Part shown: in pieces, positions 40,910 to 48,660 of the stretch
Numbering within the stretch: position 1 is the first letter of the stretch
Layout: every line of letters starts with the position of its first letter
Source: Paenibacillus dakarensis
Lineage (GTDB): Bacteria > Bacillota > Bacilli > Paenibacillales > Paenibacillaceae
DNA length: 64,000 nt
Reading direction: 5' to 3'
Assembly: GCF_001373415.1 (NCBI RefSeq)
Contig: NZ_CDSE01000087.1
Span: forward strand, 1 to 64,000
Notes under the pieces: generated by a model
What the model saw: only the letters and a program-made list of their open reading frames with translations
Databases searched by the model: none
Told to the model about the DNA's origin: nothing
Position numbers and translations under genes: made by a program

Positions 40910-41354
40910 TCTCCTGTTCCTCCCGCCGTACTTCTATATATAGTATAAAATCAAATGTTTTAAATTCTGTATTTTTCACTTTTAAAAAAAGAGAAGAGCT
41001 CTATATCAGAGCCCATTGAATCTACGACTTCATCTCATCATCATAGTAGAAAACTCATAACCTTGCATGCTCAAATATGTAAAAAGATTGCTTTTAAACG
41101 CAAGTTGTCACGTTTATCATATGCATAAACAGGTTAAAGATCAAGGATTATTTTGACCAAAAAAAGGGTGAAATCCGTTACATGACAAGCAGGATAATAA
41201 AGAAAGCGCAACCAAAATCCATAGCAGTTATTTTCGGATGGTTCACCGCTTTCATTGCTGGTTTTGGAAGATTATAATAGTAAAAGAACTCAATGAATCA
41301 GGGTAATAACAAATGTCCGTCTGATTCCAATATATATGATGGAGGTACTTCCCC
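40910..41354. other. Divergent region between NDH-2 and ferredoxin-NADP reductase genes
   Basis: A 445-base region with a weak hairpin (40995-41010 GAGCTC/GAGC), AT-rich sequence and one possible 31-codon frame (41182-41277). No clear promoter hexamers for either gene are evident. Confidence 0.4.
41182..41277 (+). CDS. Possible 31-residue hydrophobic peptide
   Basis: A short frame in the gap before the reductase gene. It begins MTSRIIKKAQPKSIAVIFG and continues hydrophobic to GFGRL, looking like a small membrane peptide with a Lys-rich head. The only ribosome-site-like sequence is AAGGGTGA, 11 bases upstream, which is weak. Offered as a candidate only. Confidence 0.22.
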   Translation: MTSRIIKKAQPKSIAVIFGWFTAFIAGFGRL

Positions 41355-42356
41355 ATGACAACAGCATCACAGGAACAACAAATGACCGACCTGCTTATAA
41401 TCGGCGGTGGCCCTGCGGGTATGTTTGCTGCTTTTTACGGCGGCATGCGACAAGCTACAGTCAAACTAATCGAAAGTATGCCTCAGTTGGGTGGACAGCT
41501 AGCTGCTCTTTACCCGGAAAAATATATTTACGATGTTGCCGGTTTTCCTAAAGTTACAGCTCAAGAACTCGTCAATAACCTTTCCCGCCAGATGGAGATG
41601 TTTGATACAGATATTCGCCTTGAAGAAAAAGTTGAATCCGTACAAAAGCTGGAGGAACATCACTTTGTCGTAAAAACAGATAAAGATGTTCACCACGCTA
41701 AGGCCATCATCATTACAGCTGGCGTGGGCGCATTCGAACCTCGGCGTCTGGAGCTCGATAACGCTTCTCTATTTGAAGAGACCAACCTTCATTACTTTGT
41801 CAGCGACCTTAGCCGTTTTCAAGGCAAGAGAGTACTCATCAGCGGAGGCGGCGATTCCGCAGTGGACTGGGCGCTTATGCTAGAACCTATCGCAGAGCAG
41901 GTAACTCTGGTTCACCGCCGCGACAAATTCCGTGCTCATGAACATAGTGTGGAAAGACTGCTTGCATCCAAGGTTAACATCATAACTCCAACGGAGATCA
42001 GTGAACTTCACGGTGACTCCCACATTACCAAAGTTACATTGTCTCATATAAAAACAAAGGAAACACAGGAGATTGAAGTAGACGATGTCATTGTCAATTT
42101 CGGTTTCGTTTCCTCCCTTGGTCCAATCTCTGAATGGGGCATAGCGATCGAGAGCAACTCGATTGTCGTAGATTCCCGAATGGAAACAAGCATCCCTGGA
42201 ATTTTTGCTGCCGGTGATATTACAACTTACCCGGGTAAAGTGAAGCTCATTGCCGTCGGATTCGGAGAAGCGCCTATCGCAGTTAACAATGCCAAGGTTT
42301 ATTTTGACCCTGATGCACGACTGGCACCGGGACATAGCAGCAACATGAAACTCTAA
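41355..42356 (+). CDS. Ferredoxin/flavodoxin-NADP(+) reductase type 2 (YumC-like)
   Basis: A 333-residue thioredoxin-reductase-like flavoprotein. FAD motif GGGPAG (residues 11-16), PQLGGQLAALYPEKYIYD near 36-52, the NADPH motif SGGGDSAVDWAL near 161, and GIFAAGDITTYPGKVKL near 280. It lacks the CxxC of thioredoxin reductase, which identifies the FNR2 class (YumC, 332 residues in B. subtilis). GGAGG precedes the ATG. Confidence 0.9.
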   Translation: MTTASQEQQMTDLLIIGGGPAGMFAAFYGGMRQATVKLIESMPQLGGQLAALYPEKYIYDVAGFPKVTAQELVNNLSRQMEMFDTDIRLEEKVESVQKLEEHHFVVKTDKDVHHAKAIIITAGVGAFEPRRLELDNASLFEETNLHYFVSDLSRFQGKRVLISGGGDSAVDWALMLEPIAEQVTLVHRRDKFRAHEHSVERLLASKVNIITPTEISELHGDSHITKVTLSHIKTKETQEIEVDDVIVNFGFVSSLGPISEWGIAIESNSIVVDSRMETSIPGIFAAGDITTYPGKVKLIAVGFGEAPIAVNNAKVYFDPDARLAPGHSSNMKL

Positions 42357-42375
42357 GATTAATATTTATCAACAA

Positions 42376-42431
42376 AAAAAGGTATCTTCTATCCACCAAC
42401 AGATCAATCTGCGGATACGAGATACCTTTTC
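42376..42431 (+). terminator. Terminator of the reductase gene
   Basis: AAAGGTATC (42378-42386) pairs with GATACCTTT (42421-42429), with inner TATCC/GGATA, followed by TTTT. It is GC-poor but well paired. Confidence 0.7.
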
Positions 42432-42508
42432 TACTCAATGTACGACATTTATATGTAGATATAAGCTGGATGAATGCCGATATGTTCTTCTATCTGTCCT
42501 TGTAGATT

Positions 42509-42652
42509 CTAGTGCAGGATACTGATGGAATCGGTGTCTAAGTTCCGTTTATGAATTTCGGCCAGCAATAAAGTAATAAACTCCCGTTCTAGTTTCAGCT
42601 CAATAGCCATATGATAGGAATCTAATAACATTTCGTCCGTTAACATAGCCAT
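42509..42652 (-). CDS. sda: Sda, inhibitor of the sporulation histidine kinase KinA
   Basis: A 47-residue protein with the Sda helical-hairpin pattern: LTDEMLLDSY (B. subtilis LSDELLIESY), then a second helix EREFITLLLAEIHKR (B. subtilis NRDFIELIENEIKRR). It would bind KinA and block phosphorelay activation while replication is in progress. The start at 42652 aligns with the known Sda N-terminus; ATG at 42646 is an alternative. The promoter and DnaA boxes lie directly upstream. Confidence 0.88.
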   Translation of the reverse strand: MAMLTDEMLLDSYHMAIELKLEREFITLLLAEIHKRNLDTDSISILH

Positions 42653-42687
42653 CACCCTCACACCCTTTCCTCAATTTTCCTGAATCT

Positions 42688-42716
42688 ATCATAGCAAACA
42701 TCATAAAAAGGAACAA
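42688..42716 (-). promoter_or_regulatory. sda promoter
   Basis: -35 TTGTTC (42711-42716), 17-base spacer, -10 TATGAT (42688-42693). The first DnaA box begins nine bases upstream of the -35. Confidence 0.6.
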
Positions 42717-42724
42717 CTGTTCCC

Positions 42725-42824
42725 TTATCCACAAGTGGTTGTGGAAATCCTGTGTATAATTTGTTGGTAAGTGTATTAAAACTAGAATTATCAAGGGCGA
42801 TTTTGGGGATAAATGTTATACACA
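42725..42824. promoter_or_regulatory. Cluster of DnaA boxes upstream of sda
   Basis: Three perfect TTATNCACA boxes: TTATCCACA at 42725-42733 (plus), TTATACACA at 42751-42759 (minus) and TTATACACA at 42816-42824 (plus). One with a single mismatch (TTATCCCCA, minus, 42804-42812) and one with two (42740-42748) lie between. In B. subtilis DnaA activates sda, tying sporulation to replication status. Confidence 0.85.
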
Positions 42825-42951
42825 GGAGATAATACAAAATTTTCATCAAAAAAATAATTAATATATTTATCGGGATATCATTCATATTTTTTAATTACCC
42901 GGATTTTAATTAATATAAACCCTTATCAGGATATTAATGGAATTTTATTAT

Positions 42952-43614
42952 TTAGCTTGGTCGAGTATTCACTTCCAATATCCATATGGCACCTGTTTGA
43001 TCGAGTCCGTAATCAAATCCAAGTTCACGGATGCCCGGAAAACTTGTTTCTAACACAGCTATGCAAGTTCGGGTTAACTGTCTCATCTCATTTCTTTTTT
43101 CGGCAGAATTGATATGGGGTAAAGAGCGCCTAATTGCAGGCCTGCAGTGAAGCAGGGTACCGCCTTTACACAGATTGGTCACGAACAGACCTCGTCTGGC
43201 AAGCCTGGCCACCGTAGCTTTAAAAATCCACCTCCCTCTAATTTTGACGACTTTAAAACGGTAATCCAATGGTCGATCACCGATTCGGGCCAGTTCAATG
43301 CCCTGCTGAATCAAATATCTCCGTTTCATCTTTAATCTGGACAACAAATGAACCAGTGAAGGAAAAGAAGCCACATATTTCTTAGATCCTTTATATCTAA
43401 CCTGATAGCCCTCATTATGCTCTTCGATACGTATGACGCCGTTTCCGCCTGTCCCCACAACCGGCTTGATTACAACCATGTTGTACTGCGAAAGCATCGA
43501 CATCAGATCATCCCTGTTATAAGCCTTTGTTTCCGGGATATAAGGGATTATCTGAGGATCGGTCAGCAGCGCTTCCGTTTTTAGCCACTTGTTCGCCAAT
43601 TGTCTACCCGCCAT
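42952..43614 (-). CDS. YheC/YheD-family ATP-grasp protein (spore-coat associated)
   Basis: A 220-residue ATP-grasp type protein. ATP-binding elements VVIKPVVGTGGNGVIRIE (about 47-64) and the closing Mg-binding segment ILEVNTRPS at the very end. YheC/YheD proteins in B. subtilis are endospore coat-associated; full-length members run longer past the NTKPQ-type motif, so this stops just after it, which is common in Paenibacillus homologues to my knowledge. Ribosome site AAGGAGG precedes the ATG. It is upstream of sda in the same direction, but the DnaA-box promoter intervenes. Confidence 0.8.
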   Translation of the reverse strand: MAGRQLANKWLKTEALLTDPQIIPYIPETKAYNRDDLMSMLSQYNMVVIKPVVGTGGNGVIRIEEHNEGYQVRYKGSKKYVASFPSLVHLLSRLKMKRRYLIQQGIELARIGDRPLDYRFKVVKIRGRWIFKATVARLARRGLFVTNLCKGGTLLHCRPAIRRSLPHINSAEKRNEMRQLTRTCIAVLETSFPGIRELGFDYGLDQTGAIWILEVNTRPS

Positions 43615-43845
43615 GCTGCCTACGCCTCCTTATAATCATGACATACGTTATACTACTCTAAATCCCCTGTTTGTTCTTGGATGATTGTCCGTGTCACAGT
43701 GCCTATTCCCTAAACGTAATGTCTTGATGGATAGCTTTTTAAGGAAGGTTCTCCCTTTTCAAAATTACCAATCTATCGTATAGTAGAAAGCGGATATTTA
43801 AACGCTGAGAAGGAATCCGTGACTGAAATAAAGGAGGCTTTTATC

Positions 43846-44052
43846 TTGGCAGCTCTGTTTGAGGTGTTGTACTGGATTGCTATGGTCGGAATGTCTATTG
43901 CACTCGCGGCCATTACGGTATTGATATTTGTTATCGGTTTCAAGTTTATTAAAGACAAGCGCCGAGCTCTTGGTGCAGGCTGCATTGCCTTTTCACTCGT
44001 AGCTGCCAGTATGATTGTGTTTATGCTAAACAGGCAGTTCTTCTATGTTTAG
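43846..44052 (+). CDS. Small two-helix membrane protein of unknown function
   Basis: A 68-residue protein with two hydrophobic segments (about residues 5-34 and 47-62) joined by a basic loop (KFIKDKRRALG). The start is TTG at 43846 because AAAGGAGG lies eight bases upstream; a GTG at 43819 in frame is less likely. Unrecognised family. Terminator follows 20 bases later. Confidence 0.6.
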   Translation: MAALFEVLYWIAMVGMSIALAAITVLIFVIGFKFIKDKRRALGAGCIAFSLVAASMIVFMLNRQFFYV

Positions 44053-44070
44053 CAGCAGCTTTTATGAGAT

Positions 44071-44108
44071 GAAAAGAACCCTGTCCGCTATAGAATAGGG
44101 TTCTTTTC
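44071..44108 (+). terminator. Terminator of the small membrane protein gene
   Basis: GAAAAGAACCCT (44071-44082) pairs with AGGGTTCTTTTC (44097-44108), stem of twelve base pairs with U-rich end. Confidence 0.85.
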
Positions 44109-44156
44109 ATCTCTTTTTCTTCTTTTTTTAATATCATGGACTTGGAGGAGATCAGG

Positions 44157-44483
44157 ATGAACTTGGAGTTTGGTGAACTGAATCAACTTGAAAAAAAGCT
44201 GAAGACCATTCAAGAGAATACCGGAAAACTCGCAGAGATGAAACAGGAGGTCCATACCGATGATCTGTTTCCAGATTCGTATGTACAAATGTACACCTCT
44301 TTCTCTTCTTTTAATGAGTTATTAAAAGCTGCCGGTTACACAGGTCAAAGCCAAGAGGAATTCGAACAATTCGTGGAGACGGAATTGGACCCGTACTTAG
44401 CGAAACATTCCCAGCTTACCACCTGGAAAGAGTTTCAGGACAAGGCTGTTGCCGCATATGTTGGGAGACATTTAGGGCTCTAA
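44157..44483 (+). CDS. Hypothetical 108-residue cytosolic protein
   Basis: A helical, charged protein. Residues 8-33 have heptad-like spacing (LNQLEKKLKTIQENTGKLAE), then an acidic region and the FxxFVETELDPYLAKHS segment. No family recognised. ATG at 44157 is preferred to 44136 because GGAGGAG lies six bases upstream. Monocistronic, with a very strong terminator. Confidence 0.62.
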   Translation: MNLEFGELNQLEKKLKTIQENTGKLAEMKQEVHTDDLFPDSYVQMYTSFSSFNELLKAAGYTGQSQEEFEQFVETELDPYLAKHSQLTTWKEFQDKAVAAYVGRHLGL

Positions 44484-44492
44484 GCAAAAAAG

Positions 44493-44537
44493 GACCTCTA
44501 TAGAAGATTGCGTTCTGCAATCTTCTATAGAGGTTCT
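44493..44537 (+). terminator. Very stable hairpin after the 108-residue gene
   Basis: GACCTCTATAGAAGATTGC (44493-44511) is complementary to GCAATCTTCTATAGAGGTTC (44516-44535), 18-19 base pairs with a four-base loop. T-rich sequence follows (TTCTCCCTTT) and A-rich precedes, so it probably acts on both strands between the convergent genes. Confidence 0.8.
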
Positions 44538-44544
44538 TCTCCCT

Positions 44545-44910
44545 TTAATTGATTTTTTCTATATTTATAACTGTTCTAATAGGCGGAAAGGATTCCAGTT
44601 GGTCAAAGTCAGCAGTGATTTTTACTCTTTGCCCTACTTGAAGTGATTCGTAAGTCTCTTTATCAACTAAATAATATGAAGCTTCCGGTTGGTCATGGGC
44701 TAGTTTTATAAAATCCTCAATATTTCCATTCTTCAAATCTTCCTCACTTATTTGTTGAAGAACGAAGAGTTTGTGCTGCTTGTTACTTTCATTGGTTTTA
44801 TACACCACAATACCCTTGTAAACCGGATACTCCTCTTTCTCATTCTTATTTGAACAACCAGGAAGGATAATCATACTAATTAAGATACACAGCATTATTG
44901 TTCTCATCAT
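44545..44910 (-). CDS. DUF3221-type lipoprotein
   Basis: A 121-residue lipoprotein. Signal peptide with lipobox LPGC at about residues 16-19, then an acidic-basic region and a beta-rich domain (YKGIVVYKTNE; GQRVKITADFDQLE) resembling DUF3221 proteins such as B. subtilis YobA. Its start overlaps the stop of the upstream lipoprotein gene by four bases, so the pair is one operon. Function unknown. Confidence 0.75.
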   Translation of the reverse strand: MMRTIMLCILISMIILPGCSNKNEKEEYPVYKGIVVYKTNESNKQHKLFVLQQISEEDLKNGNIEDFIKLAHDQPEASYYLVDKETYESLQVGQRVKITADFDQLESFPPIRTVINIEKIN

Positions 44911-45179
44911 GACCCATCCTCTATTTCAATTTTTTTGACTATAGTCTTCGCAGGATCATATGAATCTCCCTTTGCTCTGCTTTCAACTTCCGCTTTAACC
45001 ACATCACCAAGATTATAGGCTTCCACATCTCGAACAGGCAACCAGAAGCCATCTACATAAATTTGCTGCTCATCTAAGTTTACATCTGTAATCGTACCTT
45101 CAACCATAAATATATTCTTATCCTCAGCGCACCCTGCTATGACCAGGAATAAAAGCAAAAATAAAATTTTACTTCTCAT
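44907..45179 (-). CDS. Small lipoprotein upstream of the DUF3221 lipoprotein
   Basis: A 90-residue lipoprotein with an N-terminal signal peptide (MRSKILFLLLFLVIAGC) and lipid-attached Cys near 17. A beta-rich domain follows (VEGTITDVNLDEQQIYVDG; GDVVKAEVESRA), similar in style to the DUF3221 neighbour. The start at 45179 follows AAGGAGAGGG; a longer frame to 45218 is not supported. The four-base overlap suggests coupling. Confidence 0.75.
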   Translation of the reverse strand: MRSKILFLLLFLVIAGCAEDKNIFMVEGTITDVNLDEQQIYVDGFWLPVRDVEAYNLGDVVKAEVESRAKGDSYDPAKTIVKKIEIEDGS

Positions 45180-45235
45180 CCATACCCTCTCCTTTTTAGC
45201 TAAAGGTACTAATAACAAAAAAATTCATATTAAAA

Positions 45236-45293
45236 ATAAAAAAAAAGACCTCCATAGGTTCGATAGTACGGGACTATCTTCATTACAGAGGTC
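45236..45293 (-). terminator. Terminator of the Fe-S carrier gene
   Basis: GACCTC...GAGGTC (45247-45293) with an inner GATAGT-cccgt-ACTATC stem; on the minus strand TTTTTTTT follows. It closes transcription from the A-type carrier gene (45415). Confidence 0.8.
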
Positions 45294-45300
45294 GTGCTTC

Positions 45301-45332
45301 ACACCCCTGAACCGCTGTGTTCTCTGGGGTGT
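45301..45332. other. Second hairpin upstream of the terminator
   Basis: ACACCCC (45301-45307) pairs with GGGGTGT (45326-45332), with inner nucleotides AACCGCTGTGTTCTCT. It sits seven bases before the terminator stem in the 3' untranslated region of the carrier gene. Possible small RNA or 3'-end structure; function unknown. Confidence 0.35.
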
Positions 45333-45414
45333 TATTATGCATTAAACAATTTGTTAAAGCTTTCTTTGGCTTTTCGTTGAATCAACGGATTGAAGACCGC
45401 ATCAGCTTAAATGA

Positions 45415-45774
45415 TTAGCAAGGCTCTGCGCTTGGCTTACCTGCATCTTCCTTTGTGCGGAAGGATGAACCGCAGCCGCAAGTGACAGTAGCGTTCGGAT
45501 TGTGAATGGTAAAGCCGCCAGTCATGCCGGATTCCTCGAAGTCAATCTCAAGCCCATTCAAATATTTCACGCTATCCTTGTCGACTACAATCTTCATATC
45601 GGCAACATTCATATATACATCATCTTCCGTTTCGTCGTCGTCAAAGCCCATAGCATAGGAAAATCCGCTGCATCCGCCTGCAGTGACGCCTAAACGAAGG
45701 AACATATTCGGTGTTTCCTGCTCAGCAAGCATATCCTTCAAACGTGCTGCCGCTGTATCACTTATTGTAATCAT
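45415..45774 (-). CDS. A-type Fe-S cluster carrier (IscA/ErpA-like)
   Basis: A 119-residue HesB/IscA-family protein. The three conserved cysteines appear as GGCSGFSY (about 35-41) and the terminal CGCGSSF (about 99-105). It delivers Fe-S clusters to apo-proteins. Resembles B. subtilis YutM by length and motifs. Nfu and the other Fe-S gene (48661) are nearby, which fits. AGGGTGACC-type ribosome site precedes. Confidence 0.88.
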   Translation of the reverse strand: MITISDTAAARLKDMLAEQETPNMFLRLGVTAGGCSGFSYAMGFDDDETEDDVYMNVADMKIVVDKDSVKYLNGLEIDFEESGMTGGFTIHNPNATVTCGCGSSFRTKEDAGKPSAEPC

Positions 45775-45887
45775 AGGTCACCCTCCTTTTCGTTCACTTT
45801 TCAGTATACTCTACATCCATGCATCCCTCAAGGAGCACAACTACCGATCATTCACAATTTCTAGTATTTCCTTTCTGCCTGTTTGTA

Positions 45888-45916
45888 TTGCCGAGCCGCT
45901 AGGTGCGGTTTATAAT
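45888..45916 (+). promoter_or_regulatory. mqnE promoter
   Basis: -35 TTGCCG (45888-45893), 17-base spacer, perfect -10 TATAAT (45911-45916). Transcript leader to the ATG at 46066 would be about 145 bases. Confidence 0.55.
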
Positions 45917-46065
45917 AGGGAAGGATTCATCGGAAGTTTCGATTTCTGTCACATCCGGCAGCCCCTGGCTGCCTTTTCAGTGTGTTCCGGTCCTTAATTG
46001 CATATATTATCACTACACTATTAAAAATGGTTAATGGACAGCGAGCGTAAAGAGGAGGAAAATTC

Positions 46066-47169
46066 ATGAACCATCTTAATCCTTTTATGGATAAGAAAAT
46101 GGCTGAAATTGTTGAAAAAGTTCAAAATGGAATCCGTCTAAATCTCGAAGACGGTGTCTATTTATACCAAACCGACGACCTTCTAACCCTCGGGCAGCTT
46201 GCGAATGAAGCAAATCTGCGCAAAAACGGGAAAAAGGTCTATTTTATTGAAAACATGAGCTTATATTTTACCAATGTATGTGAATCGCGTTGTGCTTTTT
46301 GTAATTTCCGTAAAGATCAAGGCGAGGAAGGTTCTTATACACTCTCCGGCCCGGAGATGGTTGAATACGTGGAGCAGCATTTCCATCCCGGCATTCGAGA
46401 ATTTCATATTGTAGGGGGCCATAATCAGCATGTACCGTTCCAGTATTATGTGGATTCCCTTAAAGCACTGAACGAACGCTTTCCGGATGTCACACTAAAG
46501 GCTTATACAGCAGCTGAAATTGACTTTTTCACAAGAATCAGCGGCCTAAGCATACAAGAAGTTCTGCAAGAGTTGCAAGCAGCGGGGCTTAAATCCTTAA
46601 CCGGTGGCGGCGCTGAAATTCTATCTGATCACTACCGGCAGAAGATGAAAGTGGATAAAGCAAATGTAGAGCAATATCTAGAGGTTCATCGCACCGCACA
46701 TAAGCTCGGTATGAAGACACACACCACAATGCTTTATGGTTCTATCGAAAGCCATGAGGACCGAATCCGTCATATGCTTCAAATCCGCGAATTACAGGAT
46801 GAGACGAATGGATTTATGGTGTTTATCCCGCTCTCCATGCAGCCGAAGAACAAAAATGCGGGCATTATGCGCCGCAACTCCGCATACGAGGACTTGAAGA
46901 CCATCGCAATCAGCCGGCTTATGCTGGATAACATTGATCACGTAAAAGCTTATTTTATAAATATTGGTCCTCAATTAACACAGGTAGCTCTCAGCTTTGG
47001 AGCCTCTGACGTTCACGGCACCATTCTGAAAGAGCAAATCAGCCATGCAGCGGGTGCGTTAACACCGGAGGGATTGACTCGTAAAGAACTGATCTGGCTC
47101 ATTCAGGGGGCAGGCAGAATTCCGGTTGAACGCGATACATTTTACAATGAAATCAAGGTATATGAGTAG
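46066..47169 (+). CDS. mqnE: Aminofutalosine synthase MqnE (radical SAM)
   Basis: A 367-residue radical SAM enzyme of the futalosine route to menaquinone. The [4Fe-4S] motif CESRCAFCNF is at about 72-81, then HIVGGHNQH near 120, TGGGAEILSD near 184, and FIPLSMQPKN near 257. These fit MqnE and not MqnC. The other mqn genes are not in this window. The long 5' leader (about 145 bases) has no recognised riboswitch. Ribosome site AGAGGAGG. Confidence 0.88.
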   Translation: MNHLNPFMDKKMAEIVEKVQNGIRLNLEDGVYLYQTDDLLTLGQLANEANLRKNGKKVYFIENMSLYFTNVCESRCAFCNFRKDQGEEGSYTLSGPEMVEYVEQHFHPGIREFHIVGGHNQHVPFQYYVDSLKALNERFPDVTLKAYTAAEIDFFTRISGLSIQEVLQELQAAGLKSLTGGGAEILSDHYRQKMKVDKANVEQYLEVHRTAHKLGMKTHTTMLYGSIESHEDRIRHMLQIRELQDETNGFMVFIPLSMQPKNKNAGIMRRNSAYEDLKTIAISRLMLDNIDHVKAYFINIGPQLTQVALSFGASDVHGTILKEQISHAAGALTPEGLTRKELIWLIQGAGRIPVERDTFYNEIKVYE

Positions 47170-47275
47170 CATTTTGCCAAACGATAGAATGGATGGAACC
47201 CCAAAATACGATGTGAGATTAATGAGGTAGTATATATTTTCGCTTTCCTATCTCTTTAGAAAGGAAGACATTTAT

Positions 47276-48334
47276 ATGAAAAAACTCGTTATACTCGGCG
47301 GAGGCTATGGTGGTCTTGCCTTGATTCAGGAATTATTCAGCAGTTATCTGCCTCCCGATCTGGAAGTGGTGCTTATTGATCGCATGCCATACCAGGGTCT
47401 TAAGACAGAATATTATGCTTTAGCAGCAGGAACTGTGGCAGATACAGAGTTGCGTGTAAAATTCCCCACATATGATAAATTAAGCATTCATTACGGGGAA
47501 GTTACCTCTATTGATCTAGAGTCAAAGCTTGTGCATTTATGGAATGACGACCCGATTGAATATGATCAACTTGCAATCGCACTGGGGTGTACCGATCAAT
47601 ATCATGGTGTTCCTGGGGCTGAAGAATTCACATGCAGTCTGCAATCTTTTTCCGGAGCAAGAGAAACCTATTTACGTTTAAATAACCTTAAGCCGTACAG
47701 CCAGGTTCATATTGTTGGTGGAGGTCTAAGCGGGATCGAGCTCGCTTCCGATTTACGGGAAAGCCGTCCTGATCTCAACATTGCGATATTGGATCGGGGA
47801 GCTCGTGTTCTTTCATCTTTTCCGAACCGGTTATCTTCATATATACAGCGCTGGTTCGAGGAACATAATGTCGAAATATTAAGCGGGGTTTCGGTATCCA
47901 GGGTGGAACAAGGTGTTGTCTATAATATGGATAAGCCCATTCCAACAGATATGACCGTCTGGACAGCAGGAATCCAGCCCGTTTCTGTTGTCCAGCAAAT
48001 GGATCTGCCCAAAGACCGAAGTGGACGAATACTGCTAAATGATCTTTATCAAGTACCTTCCCATCCAGAGGTATATGTGATTGGTGACTGTGCCAGCCTT
48101 CCATTTGTGCCTAGTGCTCAAGCTGCCGGTGCGCAAGCGGAACAGATTGGCCACGTGCTGAAGGCATTGTGGAGAGATGATACACCAAAGGTTCATCCGC
48201 TTAAATTAAAGGGAACCCTCGGTTCTCTCGGTAAACATGCCGGCTTCGGCTTGATGGGCAGTACCTCGGTTATGGGACGTGTTCCAAGACTTCTTAAGAG
48301 TGGAGTGCTATGGAAATCCAAGCGGAATTTCTAA
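47276..48334 (+). CDS. NDH-2-type FAD oxidoreductase, YutJ-like
   Basis: A 352-residue flavoprotein of the NADH dehydrogenase II family. FAD motif GGGYGG (residues 8-13), NAD motif GGGLSGIELA near 143, VWTAGIQP near 222, and VIGDCASLPF near 267. It lacks the C-terminal membrane-anchoring helices seen in longer NDH-2 forms and resembles B. subtilis YutJ in length. It is followed in convergent orientation by YuzB, the usual Bacillales partner. Confidence 0.85.
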   Translation: MKKLVILGGGYGGLALIQELFSSYLPPDLEVVLIDRMPYQGLKTEYYALAAGTVADTELRVKFPTYDKLSIHYGEVTSIDLESKLVHLWNDDPIEYDQLAIALGCTDQYHGVPGAEEFTCSLQSFSGARETYLRLNNLKPYSQVHIVGGGLSGIELASDLRESRPDLNIAILDRGARVLSSFPNRLSSYIQRWFEEHNVEILSGVSVSRVEQGVVYNMDKPIPTDMTVWTAGIQPVSVVQQMDLPKDRSGRILLNDLYQVPSHPEVYVIGDCASLPFVPSAQAAGAQAEQIGHVLKALWRDDTPKVHPLKLKGTLGSLGKHAGFGLMGSTSVMGRVPRLLKSGVLWKSKRNF

Positions 48335-48341
48335 GCGGTAT

Positions 48342-48578
48342 TTACAGCTCTTCTATTTCCTTTATTTTATACAGAATCGCTGAATATAATTCTTCAGCCG
48401 TAGCGGCCTCCACGATTTCATCATTTACGAAAGCAAACGGAGCTAAGTAGCATTGACCACAATTAGTGAGACAGCCGTACTCCACAACATCCATATCCGG
48501 ATGTTCATCAAATGGCTTTAAGACTTTGTCTGTCCCAAAATGAGCATTTCCTGAACAGAATTCAATAATAGGTCGCAC
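48342..48578 (-). CDS. YuzB-family protein (DUF1450)
   Basis: A 78-residue protein with conserved Cys in IEFCSGN and GCLTNCGQCYLAPFAFVN (C-x3-C-x2-C). This Cys pattern and size are typical of YuzB/DUF1450. The role is unknown but it is encoded beside NDH-2-like yutJ and nfu in Bacillus also. Start is GTG at 48578 with AGGTGC upstream. Confidence 0.85.
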   Translation of the reverse strand: MRPIIEFCSGNAHFGTDKVLKPFDEHPDMDVVEYGCLTNCGQCYLAPFAFVNDEIVEAATAEELYSAILYKIKEIEEL

Positions 48579-48660
48579 AATAATGCACCTGCCTTTAATA
48601 TTGGCATTTTATTTTGCCGGTTTATGTACTATAATATAAGGTGGAAAGGAGTTGAACAAT

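Noticed and set aside
42725..42824. Replication origin because of clustered DnaA boxes
   Set aside because: No dnaA/dnaN genes or DnaA-trio/AT-rich unwinding element beside it; the cluster is better explained as sda regulation.
42600..42885. Two overlapping leftward frames (64 and 75 codons) around sda
   Set aside because: They are in other frames of the sda gene and its DnaA-box promoter region and lack homology features.
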